Origin: Brachymonas denitrificans
GTDB lineage: Bacteria; Pseudomonadota; Gammaproteobacteria; Burkholderiales; Burkholderiaceae_C
DNA length: 64,000 nt
Reading direction: 5' to 3'
Assembly: GCF_907163135.1 (NCBI RefSeq)
Contig: NZ_CAJQUA010000001.1
Span: forward strand, 635,001 to 699,000
Below the pieces are notes generated by a model that was given only the letters and a program-made list of their open reading frames with translations, had not been told where the DNA came from and ran no database searches. This document shows, piece by piece, positions 43,747 to 53,241 of the stretch. The position numbers and the translations under genes are program-made. Positions within the stretch are counted from its first letter, which is position 1. Each line of letters opens with the position of its first letter.

Positions 43747-44673
43747 ATGGCAATGACTGGTGTGCTGCGTCCGGGCCATGCCCAGATTCGCGTTCTCGAC
43801 ATGGACGAATCCGTCAAGTTCTATACCGAGGTGATGGGCCTTGTGGAAACCGGGCGCGACAGCTCGGGCCGCGTCTACTTCAAGACGCGCCAGGAGCGTG
43901 ATCACAACAGCGTGATCCTGCGTCAGGCCGATCGTGCCGGCATCGACTTCTTCGCCTTCAAGGTGCTCGACAAGGCTACGCTGGACGACCTCGACCAAAA
44001 GCTGCAGGCCCATGGCGTGAAGACCGAGCGCATTCCTGCCGGCGAGATGCTGGAAACCGGAGAGCGCGTGCGCTTCCAGCTGCCCACCGGCCACACCCTC
44101 GAGCTGTATGCCGAGAAGAAGGACGTCGGCAACGGCCACGGCTACACCGATCCGGAAGTGGAAGTGATCGAGTACAAGGGCATCAGCCCGATTCGCATGG
44201 ACCACGCGCTGATCTACGGTGGCGACATCGACGGCAACCGCGAACTGTTCGAAAAGGTGCTGGGCTTCACGCTGGTCGAGCGCGTCAAGCTGGAAGACGG
44301 CCAGACCGACCTGGCCACCTGGCTGACCTGCAGCGCCAAGGCGCACGACATCGCCATGGTGCGCCACGGCGAAGACGGCAAGCTGCATCATGTGTCCTTC
44401 CTGCTGGAAAGCTGGGAGCAGGTGCTGCGCGCGGCCGACATCATGAGCCGCAACCGCGTCTCCATCGACATCGGCCCGACCCGCCACGGCATTACCCAGG
44501 GCACGACGATCTACTTCTTCGACCCGTCCGGCAACCGCCTGGAAGTGTTCTGCGGTGGTTACGACCACTATCCCGACATGCACCCGGTTACCTGGACTTG
44601 GGAAGAAGTCGGCCGCGGCATCTTCTACCATGATCGCAAGCTGAACGACGCCTTCCTGAGCGTGGTGACCTGA
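43747..44673 (+). CDS. dmpB: Catechol 2,3-dioxygenase
   Basis: The 308-residue extradiol dioxygenase of the vicinal-oxygen-chelate family begins GVLRPGHAQIRVLDMDESVKF. The iron ligands are seen as His in RMDHALIYGG, His in GKLHHVSFLLE and Glu in GNRLEVFCGGY. It opens catechol between C2 and C3, giving yellow 2-hydroxymuconic semialdehyde. The start at 43747 follows AGGAG. Its stop overlaps the start of the next gene (TGATG). Confidence 0.97.
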   Translation: MAMTGVLRPGHAQIRVLDMDESVKFYTEVMGLVETGRDSSGRVYFKTRQERDHNSVILRQADRAGIDFFAFKVLDKATLDDLDQKLQAHGVKTERIPAGEMLETGERVRFQLPTGHTLELYAEKKDVGNGHGYTDPEVEVIEYKGISPIRMDHALIYGGDIDGNRELFEKVLGFTLVERVKLEDGQTDLATWLTCSAKAHDIAMVRHGEDGKLHHVSFLLESWEQVLRAADIMSRNRVSIDIGPTRHGITQGTTIYFFDPSGNRLEVFCGGYDHYPDMHPVTWTWEEVGRGIFYHDRKLNDAFLSVVT

Positions 44674-45098
44674 TGCAGGTGGCTGTGCAGCAATTCGTGT
44701 TGACGGCCGAGGCCGCGGCAACTGCCCTGCATGCTGCCGTGGCCCATGCCGAATCGCTGGGTATCCGCATCAACGTGGCGCTGGCAGACAGCAGCGGCGT
44801 GCAGGCAGGCTTTCTGCGCATGCCGGGGGCTTTCCTGCACTCCATCGAGATCGCCATCGACAAGGCCTATACGGCGGCGAGCTTCGGCTTTCCGACCTCC
44901 CAATGGCCGGCCATCTTTGCGGAGGACGAAGCGCTGCGCACCATTGCGCACCGCCCGCGCCTGGTGGCCTTTGGTGGTGGCGTGCCGATCCGTCAGGGCG
45001 GTGTGCTGATCGGTGGCATCGGCGTGTCGGGCGGCTCTGCTGAACAGGACGAAGCCTGTGCCAGGGCAGGTTTACGCGCAATCGGGATGGAAGCTTGA
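44673..45098 (+). CDS. HbpS/GlcG (DUF336)-family protein in the meta operon
   Basis: This 141-residue protein has the GlcG/HbpS pattern: LTAEAAATALHAAVAHAESLGIRINVAL, DSSGVQAGFLRMPGAFLHSIEIAIDKAYTAASFGFPT and GGGVPIRQGGVLIGGIGVSGG. HbpS binds heme, and many catabolic operons carry such a gene, often called orfX, with no settled function. Protection of iron-dependent dioxygenases has been suggested but not shown here. Its start overlaps dmpB, so it is translated with it. Confidence 0.85.
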   Translation: MQVAVQQFVLTAEAAATALHAAVAHAESLGIRINVALADSSGVQAGFLRMPGAFLHSIEIAIDKAYTAASFGFPTSQWPAIFAEDEALRTIAHRPRLVAFGGGVPIRQGGVLIGGIGVSGGSAEQDEACARAGLRAIGMEA

Positions 45099-45187
45099 TC
45101 CAACGAGAGTTTGATCCCGATCCGGCAGGGATGCGGTGCACGCCTTGATCAACACGACCTGGGTGGCTCGCCCGCCGAGCCCGTCCA

Positions 45188-45214
45188 GGCAAGCCCCCTG
45201 TTAGGGAGCTTGCC
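45188..45214 (+). other. Long near-perfect hairpin between the HbpS-like gene and dmpC
   Basis: GGCAAGC-C-CCCT pairs with AGGG-A-GCTTGCC (11 pairs, one C/A mismatch) over a 3-base loop. No T run follows. It lies in the 251-base gap before dmpC and may act as an mRNA processing or stability element. Nothing else is recognised in that gap. Confidence 0.6.
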
Positions 45215-45349
45215 TTGACGCAGAGGAATCGCCTGCACAGCGGATTCCACGAGCTTCGGCACATCCGCGGTGGCTCGGTGCTTCGACGCATCAGGACTGC
45301 TTAGGCAGTTGAGGCGAACATGTTTTTTGCATTCAAGTCGAGAGGGTAT

Positions 45350-46810
45350 ATGAAAGAATTCCTGAACTTCATCAATGGCGAATACGTCAAGAACGTCAGC
45401 GGCAAGATGTTTGACGACATCAACCCGGTCAACGGCCAGGTGATCGGCAAGATCTACGAAGCCGGCCGTCCGGAAGTGGACGCTGCCGTGGCTGCCGCCA
45501 AGTCTGCCCTCAAGGGCGACTGGGGCCGCATGTCCGTGGTCGAGCGCAGCAAGCTGCTCGATGCCGTGGCCGGTGAAATCAACCGCCGCTTCGACGACTT
45601 CCTGCAAGCCGAGATTGCCGACACCGGCAAGCCCGCCACGCTGGCTTCGCACATCGACATCCCGCGCGGTGCGGCCAACTTCCAGATCTTCATCGACACC
45701 ATCAAGAGCACGGCGACCGAGTCGTTCAACATGCGCACGCCCGACGGCAAGACAGCACTGAGCTACGGCGTGCGCGTGCCGCGCGGTGTGATTGCCGTGG
45801 TCTGCCCCTGGAACCTGCCGCTGCTGCTGATGACCTGGAAAGTCGGCCCGGCCCTGGCCTGCGGCAACACCGTGGTGGTCAAGCCCTCCGAAGAAACTCC
45901 CGCTACCGCCACGCTGCTGGGCGAAGTGATGAATGCCGTCGGCATGCCCAAGGGCGTGTACAACGTGGTGCACGGCTTCGGCCCGGATTCCGCTGGCGCC
46001 TTCCTGACCAGCCATCCCGATGTGAACGGCATCACCTTTACCGGCGAAACCCGTACCGGCTCCGCCATCATGAAGGCTGCTGCCGACGGCGTGCGCCCCG
46101 TGTCGCTGGAAATGGGTGGCAAGAACGCCGCCGTCGTGTTCGCCGACTGTGACTTCCAGGTGACCATCGACACGCTGACCCGTTCCTGCTTCGAGAACGC
46201 CGGCCAGGTCTGTCTGGGCACCGAGCGCGTCTACGTCGAGCGTCCGATCTTCGAAAAGGTGGTTGCCGCCCTGAAGGAGCGCGCCGAGAGCATGAAGCCC
46301 GGCCTGCCGTTCGAGAAGGACACCAAGATCGGCCCGGTGATCAGCAAGGAACACCAGGAAAAGGTGCTGGGCCTGTACAAGTCCGCCAAGGACGAAGGCG
46401 CCACCATCGTGACCGGCGGCGGCGTGCCCGACATGCCGGAAGAGCTGAAGGGCGGCTCTTGGGTGCAGCCCACCATCTGGACCGGCCTGCCCGAAACTGC
46501 CACCGTGGTGACGGAAGAAATCTTCGGCCCCTGCTGCCACATCAGCCCCTTCGACAGCGAAGAGGAAGTGCTGGGCAAGGTCAACGCCAACCGCTACGGT
46601 CTGGCCACCGCCATCTTCACGCAGGACATCAGCCGCGCCAACCGTCTGGCGCACCAGATCGAAGTCGGCCTGTGCTGGATCAACGCCTGGTTCCTGCGCG
46701 ACCTGCGCACGCCCTTCGGCGGCTCCAAGCAGTCCGGCATCGGCCGCGAAGGTGGTGTGCACTCGCTCGAGTTCTACACCGAGCTGCGCAACGTGATGGT
46801 CAAGTTCTGA
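45350..46810 (+). CDS. dmpC: 2-Hydroxymuconic semialdehyde dehydrogenase
   Basis: From ATG 45350 (MKEFLNFINGEYV) the protein has 486 residues; an in-frame ATG 30 bases upstream lacks support. It is an aldehyde dehydrogenase with CPWNLPLLLMTWKVGPALACGN (NAD-binding), the general-base Glu in LEMGGKNAA and the catalytic Cys in FENAGQVCLGTERVYV. It oxidises 2-hydroxymuconic semialdehyde to 4-oxalocrotonate (the enol form). With dmpD absent, this is the only visible route for the ring-cleavage product. Confidence 0.95.
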   Translation: MKEFLNFINGEYVKNVSGKMFDDINPVNGQVIGKIYEAGRPEVDAAVAAAKSALKGDWGRMSVVERSKLLDAVAGEINRRFDDFLQAEIADTGKPATLASHIDIPRGAANFQIFIDTIKSTATESFNMRTPDGKTALSYGVRVPRGVIAVVCPWNLPLLLMTWKVGPALACGNTVVVKPSEETPATATLLGEVMNAVGMPKGVYNVVHGFGPDSAGAFLTSHPDVNGITFTGETRTGSAIMKAAADGVRPVSLEMGGKNAAVVFADCDFQVTIDTLTRSCFENAGQVCLGTERVYVERPIFEKVVAALKERAESMKPGLPFEKDTKIGPVISKEHQEKVLGLYKSAKDEGATIVTGGGVPDMPEELKGGSWVQPTIWTGLPETATVVTEEIFGPCCHISPFDSEEEVLGKVNANRYGLATAIFTQDISRANRLAHQIEVGLCWINAWFLRDLRTPFGGSKQSGIGREGGVHSLEFYTELRNVMVKF

Positions 46811-46841
46811 TCGCAGTACAACCAGAAGGAAAGACAAGCAC

Positions 46842-47624
46842 ATGGATTCCAACATCATCCAGACGCTGGGCGACAGCCTGTACCAGGCGCTGCGCAGCAA
46901 CAGCGTGATCGATCCGATCACCAACCAGTATCCCGACATGACGATCGAGGATGCCTACGCGGTGCAGAAGCGCATGATCGACCGCCGCGTGCAGGACGGT
47001 GAAGTCATCGTCGGCAAGAAGATCGGCGTGACCTCGCGCGCCGTGATGAACATGCTGGGCGTGTACCAGCCCGACTTCGGCTACATGATGGACCGCATGA
47101 TCGTGAACGAAGGCGAATCCATCGCCATGAGCACGCTGATCCAGCCCAAGGCCGAAGGCGAGATCGCCTTCCTGCTCAAGAAGGACCTGATGGGCCCCGG
47201 CCTGAGCAACGCCGACATCCTGGCGGCCACCGAGTGCGTGATTCCCTGCTTCGAGATCGTCGATTCCCGCATCCGCGACTGGAAGATCAAGATCCAGGAC
47301 ACCGTGGCCGACAACGCTTCCTGCGGCGTGTTCGTGCTCGGCGATAGTGCCGTGAGCCCGCGCAAGGTGGACCTGTCCACCTGCGGCATGGTGCTGGAGA
47401 AGAACGGCGAGATCATCGCCACCGGCTCCGGCGCAGCTGCCATGGGTTCCCCGGTCAACGCCATCACCTGGCTGGCCAACACCCTGGGCCGCCTGGGCGT
47501 GCCGCTGAAGGCGGGTGAAGTGGTGCTGTCCGGTGCGCTGGCAGCCATGTTCCCCTGCGCCGCTGGCGACAACTTCCGCGTGAGCATCGGCGGCATCGGC
47601 GCCTGCTCGGTCCGCTTCGAATGA
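46842..47624 (+). CDS. dmpE: 2-Oxopent-4-enoate hydratase
   Basis: This 260-residue member of the FAH-like hydratase/decarboxylase family has [39 protein letters not shown] (metal-binding Glu pair) and [25 protein letters not shown], close to known DmpE. It adds water to 2-hydroxypenta-2,4-dienoate, giving 4-hydroxy-2-oxovalerate. It follows dmpC by 31 bases. The DmpH paralogue is 2 kb on; DmpE and DmpH form a complex in Pseudomonas. Confidence 0.95.
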   Translation: MDSNIIQTLGDSLYQALRSNSVIDPITNQYPDMTIEDAYAVQKRMIDRRVQDGEVIVGKKIGVTSRAVMNMLGVYQPDFGYMMDRMIVNEGESIAMSTLIQPKAEGEIAFLLKKDLMGPGLSNADILAATECVIPCFEIVDSRIRDWKIKIQDTVADNASCGVFVLGDSAVSPRKVDLSTCGMVLEKNGEIIATGSGAAAMGSPVNAITWLANTLGRLGVPLKAGEVVLSGALAAMFPCAAGDNFRVSIGGIGACSVRFE

Positions 47625-47700
47625 TCCGGCTGCCGGCCGCTGCGCGCTCCTGGCGCGTGGACGGCAGGTGCCCCGCAAAGACAAACTTCAAGGAAATGCC

Positions 47701-48615
47701 ATGACCCAGAAAATCAAGTGCGCCCTGATCGGCCCCGGCAACATCGGCACCGATCTGCTGGCCAAGCTCAAGCGCAGCCCCGTGCTGGAACCCGTGTGGA
47801 TGGTGGGTATCGACCCCGAATCCGACGGCCTCAAGCGTGCCCGTGAAATGGGCATCAAGACCACCGCCGAAGGCGTGGACGGCCTGATCCCCCAAATGAA
47901 GGCCGACGGCGTGCAGATCGTGTTCGACGCCACCAGCGCCTACGTGCATGCAGAGAACAGCCGCAAGGTCAACGCCGAAGGCGCGCTGATGATCGATCTG
48001 ACGCCCGCCGCCATCGGCCCGTTCTGCGTGCCGCCGGTCAACCTGGTCGAGCATGTCGGCAAGCGTGAAATGAACGTGAACATGGTCACCTGCGGCGGCC
48101 AGGCCACCATCCCCATGGTAGCGGCCATCTCCCGCGTGCAGCCTGTTGCCTACGGCGAGATCGTGGCCACTGTGTCCAGCAAGTCCGCCGGCCCCGGCAC
48201 ACGCAAGAACATCGACGAGTTCACCCGCACGACCGCCGGTGCCATCGAGAAGGTGGGCGGCGCCAAGAAGGGCAAGGCCATCATCATCATCAACCCGGCC
48301 GAGCCGCCGCTGATCATGCGTGATACCGTGCACTGCCTGACGGAAGAAGAGCCCGATCAGGAAAAAATCACCGCTTCGATCCATGACATGATCAAGGAAG
48401 TGCAGAAATACGTGCCGGGCTACAAGCTGGTCAACGGCCCCGTGTTCGACGGCAACCGTGTCTCCGTCTTCCTGGAAGTGGAAGGCCTGGGCGACTACCT
48501 GCCCAAGTACGCCGGCAACCTGGACATCATGACCGCCGCCGCCGCCCGCACCGCCGAAATGTTTGCCGAGGAAATCCTGGCGGGCAAGCTCACGCTCGAA
48601 CCCGTGGCTGCCTGA
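47701..48615 (+). CDS. dmpF: Acetaldehyde dehydrogenase (acylating)
   Basis: This 304-residue protein has the N-terminal Rossmann motif [16 protein letters not shown] and the catalytic Cys in [20 protein letters not shown]. It converts acetaldehyde and CoA to acetyl-CoA with NAD+. It works as a channelling complex with the aldolase DmpG, whose gene starts 22 bases later. The full length matches Pseudomonas DmpF. Confidence 0.97.
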   Translation: MTQKIKCALIGPGNIGTDLLAKLKRSPVLEPVWMVGIDPESDGLKRAREMGIKTTAEGVDGLIPQMKADGVQIVFDATSAYVHAENSRKVNAEGALMIDLTPAAIGPFCVPPVNLVEHVGKREMNVNMVTCGGQATIPMVAAISRVQPVAYGEIVATVSSKSAGPGTRKNIDEFTRTTAGAIEKVGGAKKGKAIIIINPAEPPLIMRDTVHCLTEEEPDQEKITASIHDMIKEVQKYVPGYKLVNGPVFDGNRVSVFLEVEGLGDYLPKYAGNLDIMTAAAARTAEMFAEEILAGKLTLEPVAA

Positions 48616-48637
48616 GCCCGATCAAGGAGAAATACAG

Positions 48638-49675
48638 ATGGAACAACTCAAAGGCAAGAAAGTCACCCTGCATGACATGACGCTGCGCGATGGCATGCAC
48701 CCCAAGCGTCACCTGATGTCGCTGGAGCAGATGAAGGACATCGCCACCGGTCTGGACGAAGCCGGCATTCCGCTGATCGAAGTGACGCACGGCGACGGCC
48801 TGGGTGGCAGCTCGGTCAACTACGGTTTCCCCGCCCACACCGATGAGGAATACCTGAGCGCCGTGATCCCGCTGATGAAGCAGGCCAAGGTTTCCGCGCT
48901 GCTGCTGCCCGGCATCGGCACCGTCGACCACCTGAAAATGGCGCGTGAGCTGGGCGTGCACACCATCCGCGTGGCCACCCACTGCACCGAGGCCGACGTG
49001 AGCGAACAGCACATCACGATGGCCCGCAAGATGGACATGGACACCGTCGGCTTCCTGATGATGGCCCACATGGCCGACTCCGCCAAGCTGATCCAGCAGG
49101 CCAAGCTGATGGAAGGTTACGGTGCCAACTGCATCTACGTGACCGACTCGGCCGGCTATCTGCTGCCGCACCAGGTCAAGGAGCGCATCGCCGCCGTGCG
49201 TGCCGCGCTCAAGCCCGAGACCGAACTGGGCTTCCACGGCCACCACAACCTGGCCATGGGCGTTGCCAACTCCATCGCTGCCATCGAAGCCGGTGCCAAC
49301 CGCATCGACGCCGCTGCTGCCGGCCTGGGCGCCGGTGCCGGCAACACCCCGATGGAAGTGCTGGTGGCCGTGTGCGACCGCATGGGCATCGAAACCGGCG
49401 TGGACGTGGCCAAGATCCAGGACGTGGCCGAAGACCGCGTGTTCCCGATCATGGACTTCCCGATCCGCATCGATCGCGATGCCCTGACGCTGGGCTACGC
49501 CGGCGTGTACGGCTCCTTCCTGCTGTTCGCCAAGCGCGCCAGCCAGAAATACGGCATTCCCGCCCGCGACATCCTGGTCGAACTCGGCCGCAAGGGCATG
49601 GTCGGCGGCCAGGAAGACATGATCGAAGACACCGCCATGACCATGGCACGCCAGCGCAAGGAGGCCCAGGCATGA
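48638..49675 (+). CDS. dmpG: 4-Hydroxy-2-oxovalerate aldolase
   Basis: The 345-residue HMGL-like TIM-barrel enzyme starts at ATG 48638 behind AAGGAG, with [17 protein letters not shown] (catalytic Arg, metal Asp) and the metal-binding [13 protein letters not shown] (the H-x-H motif). The C-terminal helices match the part that docks DmpF. It splits 4-hydroxy-2-oxovalerate into pyruvate and acetaldehyde. Its stop overlaps the dmpH start (ATGA). Confidence 0.97.
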   Translation: MEQLKGKKVTLHDMTLRDGMHPKRHLMSLEQMKDIATGLDEAGIPLIEVTHGDGLGGSSVNYGFPAHTDEEYLSAVIPLMKQAKVSALLLPGIGTVDHLKMARELGVHTIRVATHCTEADVSEQHITMARKMDMDTVGFLMMAHMADSAKLIQQAKLMEGYGANCIYVTDSAGYLLPHQVKERIAAVRAALKPETELGFHGHHNLAMGVANSIAAIEAGANRIDAAAAGLGAGAGNTPMEVLVAVCDRMGIETGVDVAKIQDVAEDRVFPIMDFPIRIDRDALTLGYAGVYGSFLLFAKRASQKYGIPARDILVELGRKGMVGGQEDMIEDTAMTMARQRKEAQA

Positions 49676-50460
49676 AGCTCGACCAGAACACCATCAAGCA
49701 ACTCGCCGAGCACCTGGACAACTGCCAGCTCAACCAGCAGGACACGCTGAAGATCACCGAGCAGCATCCCGACATGGACTGGGATGATGCCTACGCGATC
49801 CAGGACGAGATCCGCGCGCGCAAGCTGGCCCGCGGCCTCAAGGTCGTCGGCCTGAAAGCCGGCCTGACCAGCTTCGCCAAAATGAAGCAGATGGGCGTGG
49901 AAGTGCCCGTGTTCGGATTCATGACCGACGACTACACCGTGCAGGACGGAGGTGAAGTCAAGGTGTCTGAACTGATCCATCCCAAGGTCGAGCCCGAAAT
50001 CGCCTTCGTCACCAAGGCCCCGCTGAAAGGCCCCGGCTGCCATATCGGCGCCGTGCTGGCTGCCACCGATTTCGTCATGCCCGGCATCGAGGTGATCGAC
50101 AGCCGCTACCGCGACTTCAAGTTCGACCTGAAGAGCGTGATCGCCGACAACACCTCGGCCTCCCGCTTCGTCGTCGGCGGCCAGCCGGTTGGCGTGGAAG
50201 GGCTGGACCTGCGCACCACCGGCATCGTGCTGGAGGTGAACGGCGTGCCCATGGCCTTCGGCGCCGGCGCTGCCGTGCTGGGCCACCCGGCCGCAGCCAT
50301 TGCCATGCTGGCCAACCATCTGGGCGCACGCGGCGAGGAAATTCCTGCCGGCACCATGATCCTGTCCGGTGGCATCACCGAAGCCGTGGCCGTCAAGGCC
50401 GGCGACAATGTGACGCTGCGCGTGCAGGGCATGGGCTCCTGCAGCCTGCGTTTCGTCTGA
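49672..50460 (+). CDS. dmpH: 4-Oxalocrotonate decarboxylase
   Basis: This 262-residue protein of the same family as DmpE is identified by [29 protein letters not shown] and [25 protein letters not shown], which follow DmpH rather than DmpE. It decarboxylates the keto form of 4-oxalocrotonate to 2-hydroxypenta-2,4-dienoate, which passes to DmpE. It overlaps dmpG by four bases and is followed by dmpI after 13 bases. Confidence 0.95.
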   Translation: MKLDQNTIKQLAEHLDNCQLNQQDTLKITEQHPDMDWDDAYAIQDEIRARKLARGLKVVGLKAGLTSFAKMKQMGVEVPVFGFMTDDYTVQDGGEVKVSELIHPKVEPEIAFVTKAPLKGPGCHIGAVLAATDFVMPGIEVIDSRYRDFKFDLKSVIADNTSASRFVVGGQPVGVEGLDLRTTGIVLEVNGVPMAFGAGAAVLGHPAAAIAMLANHLGARGEEIPAGTMILSGGITEAVAVKAGDNVTLRVQGMGSCSLRFV

Positions 50461-50473
50461 CAAGGAGAACCTT

Positions 50474-50665
50474 ATGCCGTTCGCACAGATTTACATGATT
50501 GAAGGCCGCACCGAAGAGCAGAAGAAAGCCGTGATCGAGAAAGTCACGCAGGCTCTGGTGGAAGCGGTGGGTGCACCCCAGCAGAACGTGCGCGTCTGGA
50601 TTCACGACGTGCCCAAGGAAAACTGGGGCATCGCCGGAGTCAGCGCCAAGGATCTGGGCCGCTGA
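50474..50665 (+). CDS. dmpI: 4-Oxalocrotonate tautomerase
   Basis: This 63-residue protein starts MPFAQIYMIEGRTEEQKKAV; after Met removal Pro1 is the catalytic base, and Arg residues in the 4-OT positions (GRTEEQ, NVRVWI) are kept. It interconverts the enol and keto forms of 4-oxalocrotonate. It is the last gene of the meta operon; two terminators follow directly. Confidence 0.96.
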   Translation: MPFAQIYMIEGRTEEQKKAVIEKVTQALVEAVGAPQQNVRVWIHDVPKENWGIAGVSAKDLGR

Positions 50666-50690
50666 CAAGCACCTGCACAGGGCAATCTGC

Positions 50691-50715
50691 AGCATGGCTT
50701 GTCCGCCATGCTTTT
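50691..50715 (+). terminator. First terminator after the meta operon
   Basis: AGCATGGC pairs perfectly with GCCATGCT over a 6-base loop and ends in TTTT. It begins 26 bases after the dmpI stop. Confidence 0.85.
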
Positions 50716-50719
50716 CACT

Positions 50720-50755
50720 CCGCATGACAGGCTTTGCCTGCATGCGGATTTTTTT
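50720..50755 (+). terminator. Second, stronger terminator after the meta operon
   Basis: CCGCATG-A-CAGGC pairs with GCCTG-CATGCGG (12 bp with one bulged A), followed by ATTTTTTT. Together with the first hairpin it insulates the next gene. The following 255 bases up to 51010 are A+T-rich and hold presumably the promoter of the peptidase gene; no other feature is seen. Confidence 0.88.
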
Positions 50756-51010
50756 GTCGTTCCGGTACTTTCACGAGGGTGATGCGGTGCAGTAAAAACA
50801 AGTACTTACACCCCGCTTGTAAAGTGCTGCCGGAATGGCTTTTCTTCTTTGTCTGCCAGCAGTTGTCAGCGTTTTGCAAGAAGATGGTGGCTTTTTATTA
50901 CAAAATAAAGGGGAAATTAAGTAGTCCCACCAAGTCGTTGATATTGTGCGGATTTTCCAGGGGTGTAAACTTACGGCATTCGCGTGATTATCAAAGAGCA
51001 GGACTTCGCC

Positions 51011-53149
51011 ATGTCTACACCAACAGAATTTGTGACCAGAGGTATTTCGAAATACTTGTCACAGAGCGCCATGTTCGTTGGAGCCGCGTGCGTTGCCGTG
51101 GCCCTGCCGGTAGAGGCAAAAACCGAGCGCCCGGCGCCGGCCAAGGTGGCTGTCAAGCAGGTCAAGACCAAGGCCAGCCGTGAAGACGAAACCCGGGCAG
51201 CAGTGCTCAAGCGCGCCGCCGCCAAGGACAAGTCGGTGTTGCAGGTCAAGCACGTCAAGGGCCTGGCCAAGCCGCTGGATGACGAGGAAGAAGCCTCGCC
51301 CCGCGGCAAGAAACTCAAGCTGGCCAATGCCAAGGCCGGCCGCAACGCCAAGGCTGAAGTGGAAGAGGCTGCACCCGCCGGCCGCAAGGGCAAGGCTGCC
51401 AAGCTGGCCAAGGCCGCCGATGACGAAACGAGATCTTCCAGGGCCGCCAACAAGATCGCCGGCAAGCTCAAGGGCACTGCCGATGAAGAGCTCGGTCCCA
51501 AGGGCCGCAAGCTGACCAAGGCCGAGCGCATCAAGGCAGAACGCCAGGCGCGTCTGGATGCCGAGGAGGAAGCCCGCCAGAAGCGCATCGACTCCACCCG
51601 CGACAAGCGCCTGCAGGCGCAACGCAAGGCAAAAGAAGAAGCAGCCGAGCAGGCCCGCCTGGAGCAGATCGCCCGCGAAAAGCGCCAGCAGGAAATCGCC
51701 CGGCAGGAGCGCCAGCAGGAGTTGGCGCGCCAGAAGCGCATGGCTGCAGCGCGCGACGCCCGCGAGCGCGCCCTCGAGGAAGACCGTATTGCCACGCTGG
51801 CCGCCGAACGCAGTGCCGGCGTGCGCGTGATGACTCCCGCTGCCGTGGCTGGTACAACTGCAGTTGCCGCGGCCGCTGCAGTTCCTGCCGTGGCTGCCAC
51901 CCCGGCTACCGTTCAGAGCAGCCTCACCCCCGCTCCCGTGAGTTATGTGCCATCCACTCCGGTGGCTGCGCCAGCCATGACCACGCCGGTTGCGGCTGCC
52001 CCGGCACCGGTTCGTAGCGCGGCTCCAGTGCGCAAGACCAGCACAGTCAGCGCCTCGTCGCCCGTGGCCGCAGCCCTGATCGGCAGCGAGGTGGAAAGCG
52101 CTCCCAACCGTCCCTACGTGTATACGCCCAACCCCGACTCTCCGGTCGCGGCGGCGCTGATTGCACCGCAAGCCACCCCCGCACGTGCGCCGGTCACGCG
52201 CTCCTATGTGGCGCAGAGCAGCTCCCCGGTAGCCGCTTCGCTGATCGCAAGCGCTGCGCCCGTGCAGCGTGTGGCGCCGGTCGACCGCTCCAACTTCGTG
52301 CGCGTCTCCGTCCCCGCCAACAACACGCTGGGCCAGATCCGCGGCATGAGCACCGCCGGCTCGCCGCTGGCACTCAACTCGGCCGTGGCCCTCGTCATGG
52401 ACCAGAACACCGGCGAAGTGCTGCTGAACAAGAACGGTGGCCAGGTGTCTCCCATTGCCTCCATCACCAAGCTGATGACGGCGCTGGTCACCATGGATGC
52501 CGCACTGCCCATGGATGAGCGCATCACCATCACCTATGACGATGTCGACCAGCTCAAGGGCAGCAGTTCGCGTCTGTCGGTGGGCAGCAGTTTCACCCGA
52601 CAGGAATTGCTGCACCTGGCGCTGATGTCCAGCGAAAACCGTGCGGCCCATGCGCTGGGTCGCACCTATCCGGGTGGCATGCCTGCTTTCGTGCGCGCCA
52701 TGAACATGCGCGCCACCATGCTCGGCATGCGTGACACCAACTACGTCGAACCCACCGGCCTGAACAGCGGCAATCGCTCCAGCGCCCGCGACCTGGCGCT
52801 GCTCACCCGCGCCGCCTACAGCTTCCCGCTGATCCGCAGCTACACCACGCATCCGGGCCAGTCGTTCGATGTGGCCGGCCAAACCCGCCGCTTCAACAAC
52901 ACCAACCGCCTGGTGCACAGCAACAACTGGAACATCGGCCTGCAGAAAACCGGCTACATCTCCGAAGCCGGCCGCTGCGTGGTGATGCAGAGCAACATCG
53001 ATGGCCGCAACGTCATCATCGTGCTGCTCGATTCCAACAACAGCTCGCTGCGCGTGAAGGATGCCGAATCCATCCGCTACTGGGTGCAGAACAACCTGGG
53101 CCGCGGCGGCAGCCGCAGCTACGGCGGCGTGGTGGCACAGGCCTACTGA
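51011..53149 (+). CDS. S11-family D-alanyl-D-alanine endo/carboxypeptidase with long basic N-terminal region
   Basis: ATG 51011 gives 712 residues; a GTG at 50984 would add nine. A signal peptide (SAMFVGAACVAVALPVEA) is followed by about 250 residues rich in Lys, Ala, Arg and Glu, the second part of which should form a coiled coil. A Pro/Ala/Val linker with three repeats of SPVAA(A/S)LI comes next. The last 270 residues are a PBP7-like peptidase with S-I-T-K (Ser484), SEN and KTG motifs. It should cut peptidoglycan cross-links or stems in the periplasm. PBP7-type enzymes are normally 300-400 residues, so the N-terminal half is extra. Confidence 0.87.
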   Translation: MSTPTEFVTRGISKYLSQSAMFVGAACVAVALPVEAKTERPAPAKVAVKQVKTKASREDETRAAVLKRAAAKDKSVLQVKHVKGLAKPLDDEEEASPRGKKLKLANAKAGRNAKAEVEEAAPAGRKGKAAKLAKAADDETRSSRAANKIAGKLKGTADEELGPKGRKLTKAERIKAERQARLDAEEEARQKRIDSTRDKRLQAQRKAKEEAAEQARLEQIAREKRQQEIARQERQQELARQKRMAAARDARERALEEDRIATLAAERSAGVRVMTPAAVAGTTAVAAAAAVPAVAATPATVQSSLTPAPVSYVPSTPVAAPAMTTPVAAAPAPVRSAAPVRKTSTVSASSPVAAALIGSEVESAPNRPYVYTPNPDSPVAAALIAPQATPARAPVTRSYVAQSSSPVAASLIASAAPVQRVAPVDRSNFVRVSVPANNTLGQIRGMSTAGSPLALNSAVALVMDQNTGEVLLNKNGGQVSPIASITKLMTALVTMDAALPMDERITITYDDVDQLKGSSSRLSVGSSFTRQELLHLALMSSENRAAHALGRTYPGGMPAFVRAMNMRATMLGMRDTNYVEPTGLNSGNRSSARDLALLTRAAYSFPLIRSYTTHPGQSFDVAGQTRRFNNTNRLVHSNNWNIGLQKTGYISEAGRCVVMQSNIDGRNVIIVLLDSNNSSLRVKDAESIRYWVQNNLGRGGSRSYGGVVAQAY

Positions 53150-53170
53150 TTCAGCGCCCCCTCAAAAAAC

Positions 53171-53209
53171 AAACACCCCAAACGCGTACGCCGCTTTTGG
53201 GGTGTTTTT
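53171..53209. terminator. Bidirectional terminator after the peptidase gene
   Basis: AAACACCCCAAA (53171-53182) and TTTGGGGTGTTT (53196-53207) pair perfectly over 12 bp, with T runs on both strands. It serves the convergent iclR-type gene as well. Confidence 0.9.
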
Positions 53210-53241
53210 CATGGGGCCATCTTCCCGGGCCGGAAACAGGC

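Noticed and set aside
45099-45349. Remnant of dmpD
   Set aside because: No frame in this gap shows an alpha/beta-hydrolase motif; only a hairpin is supported.
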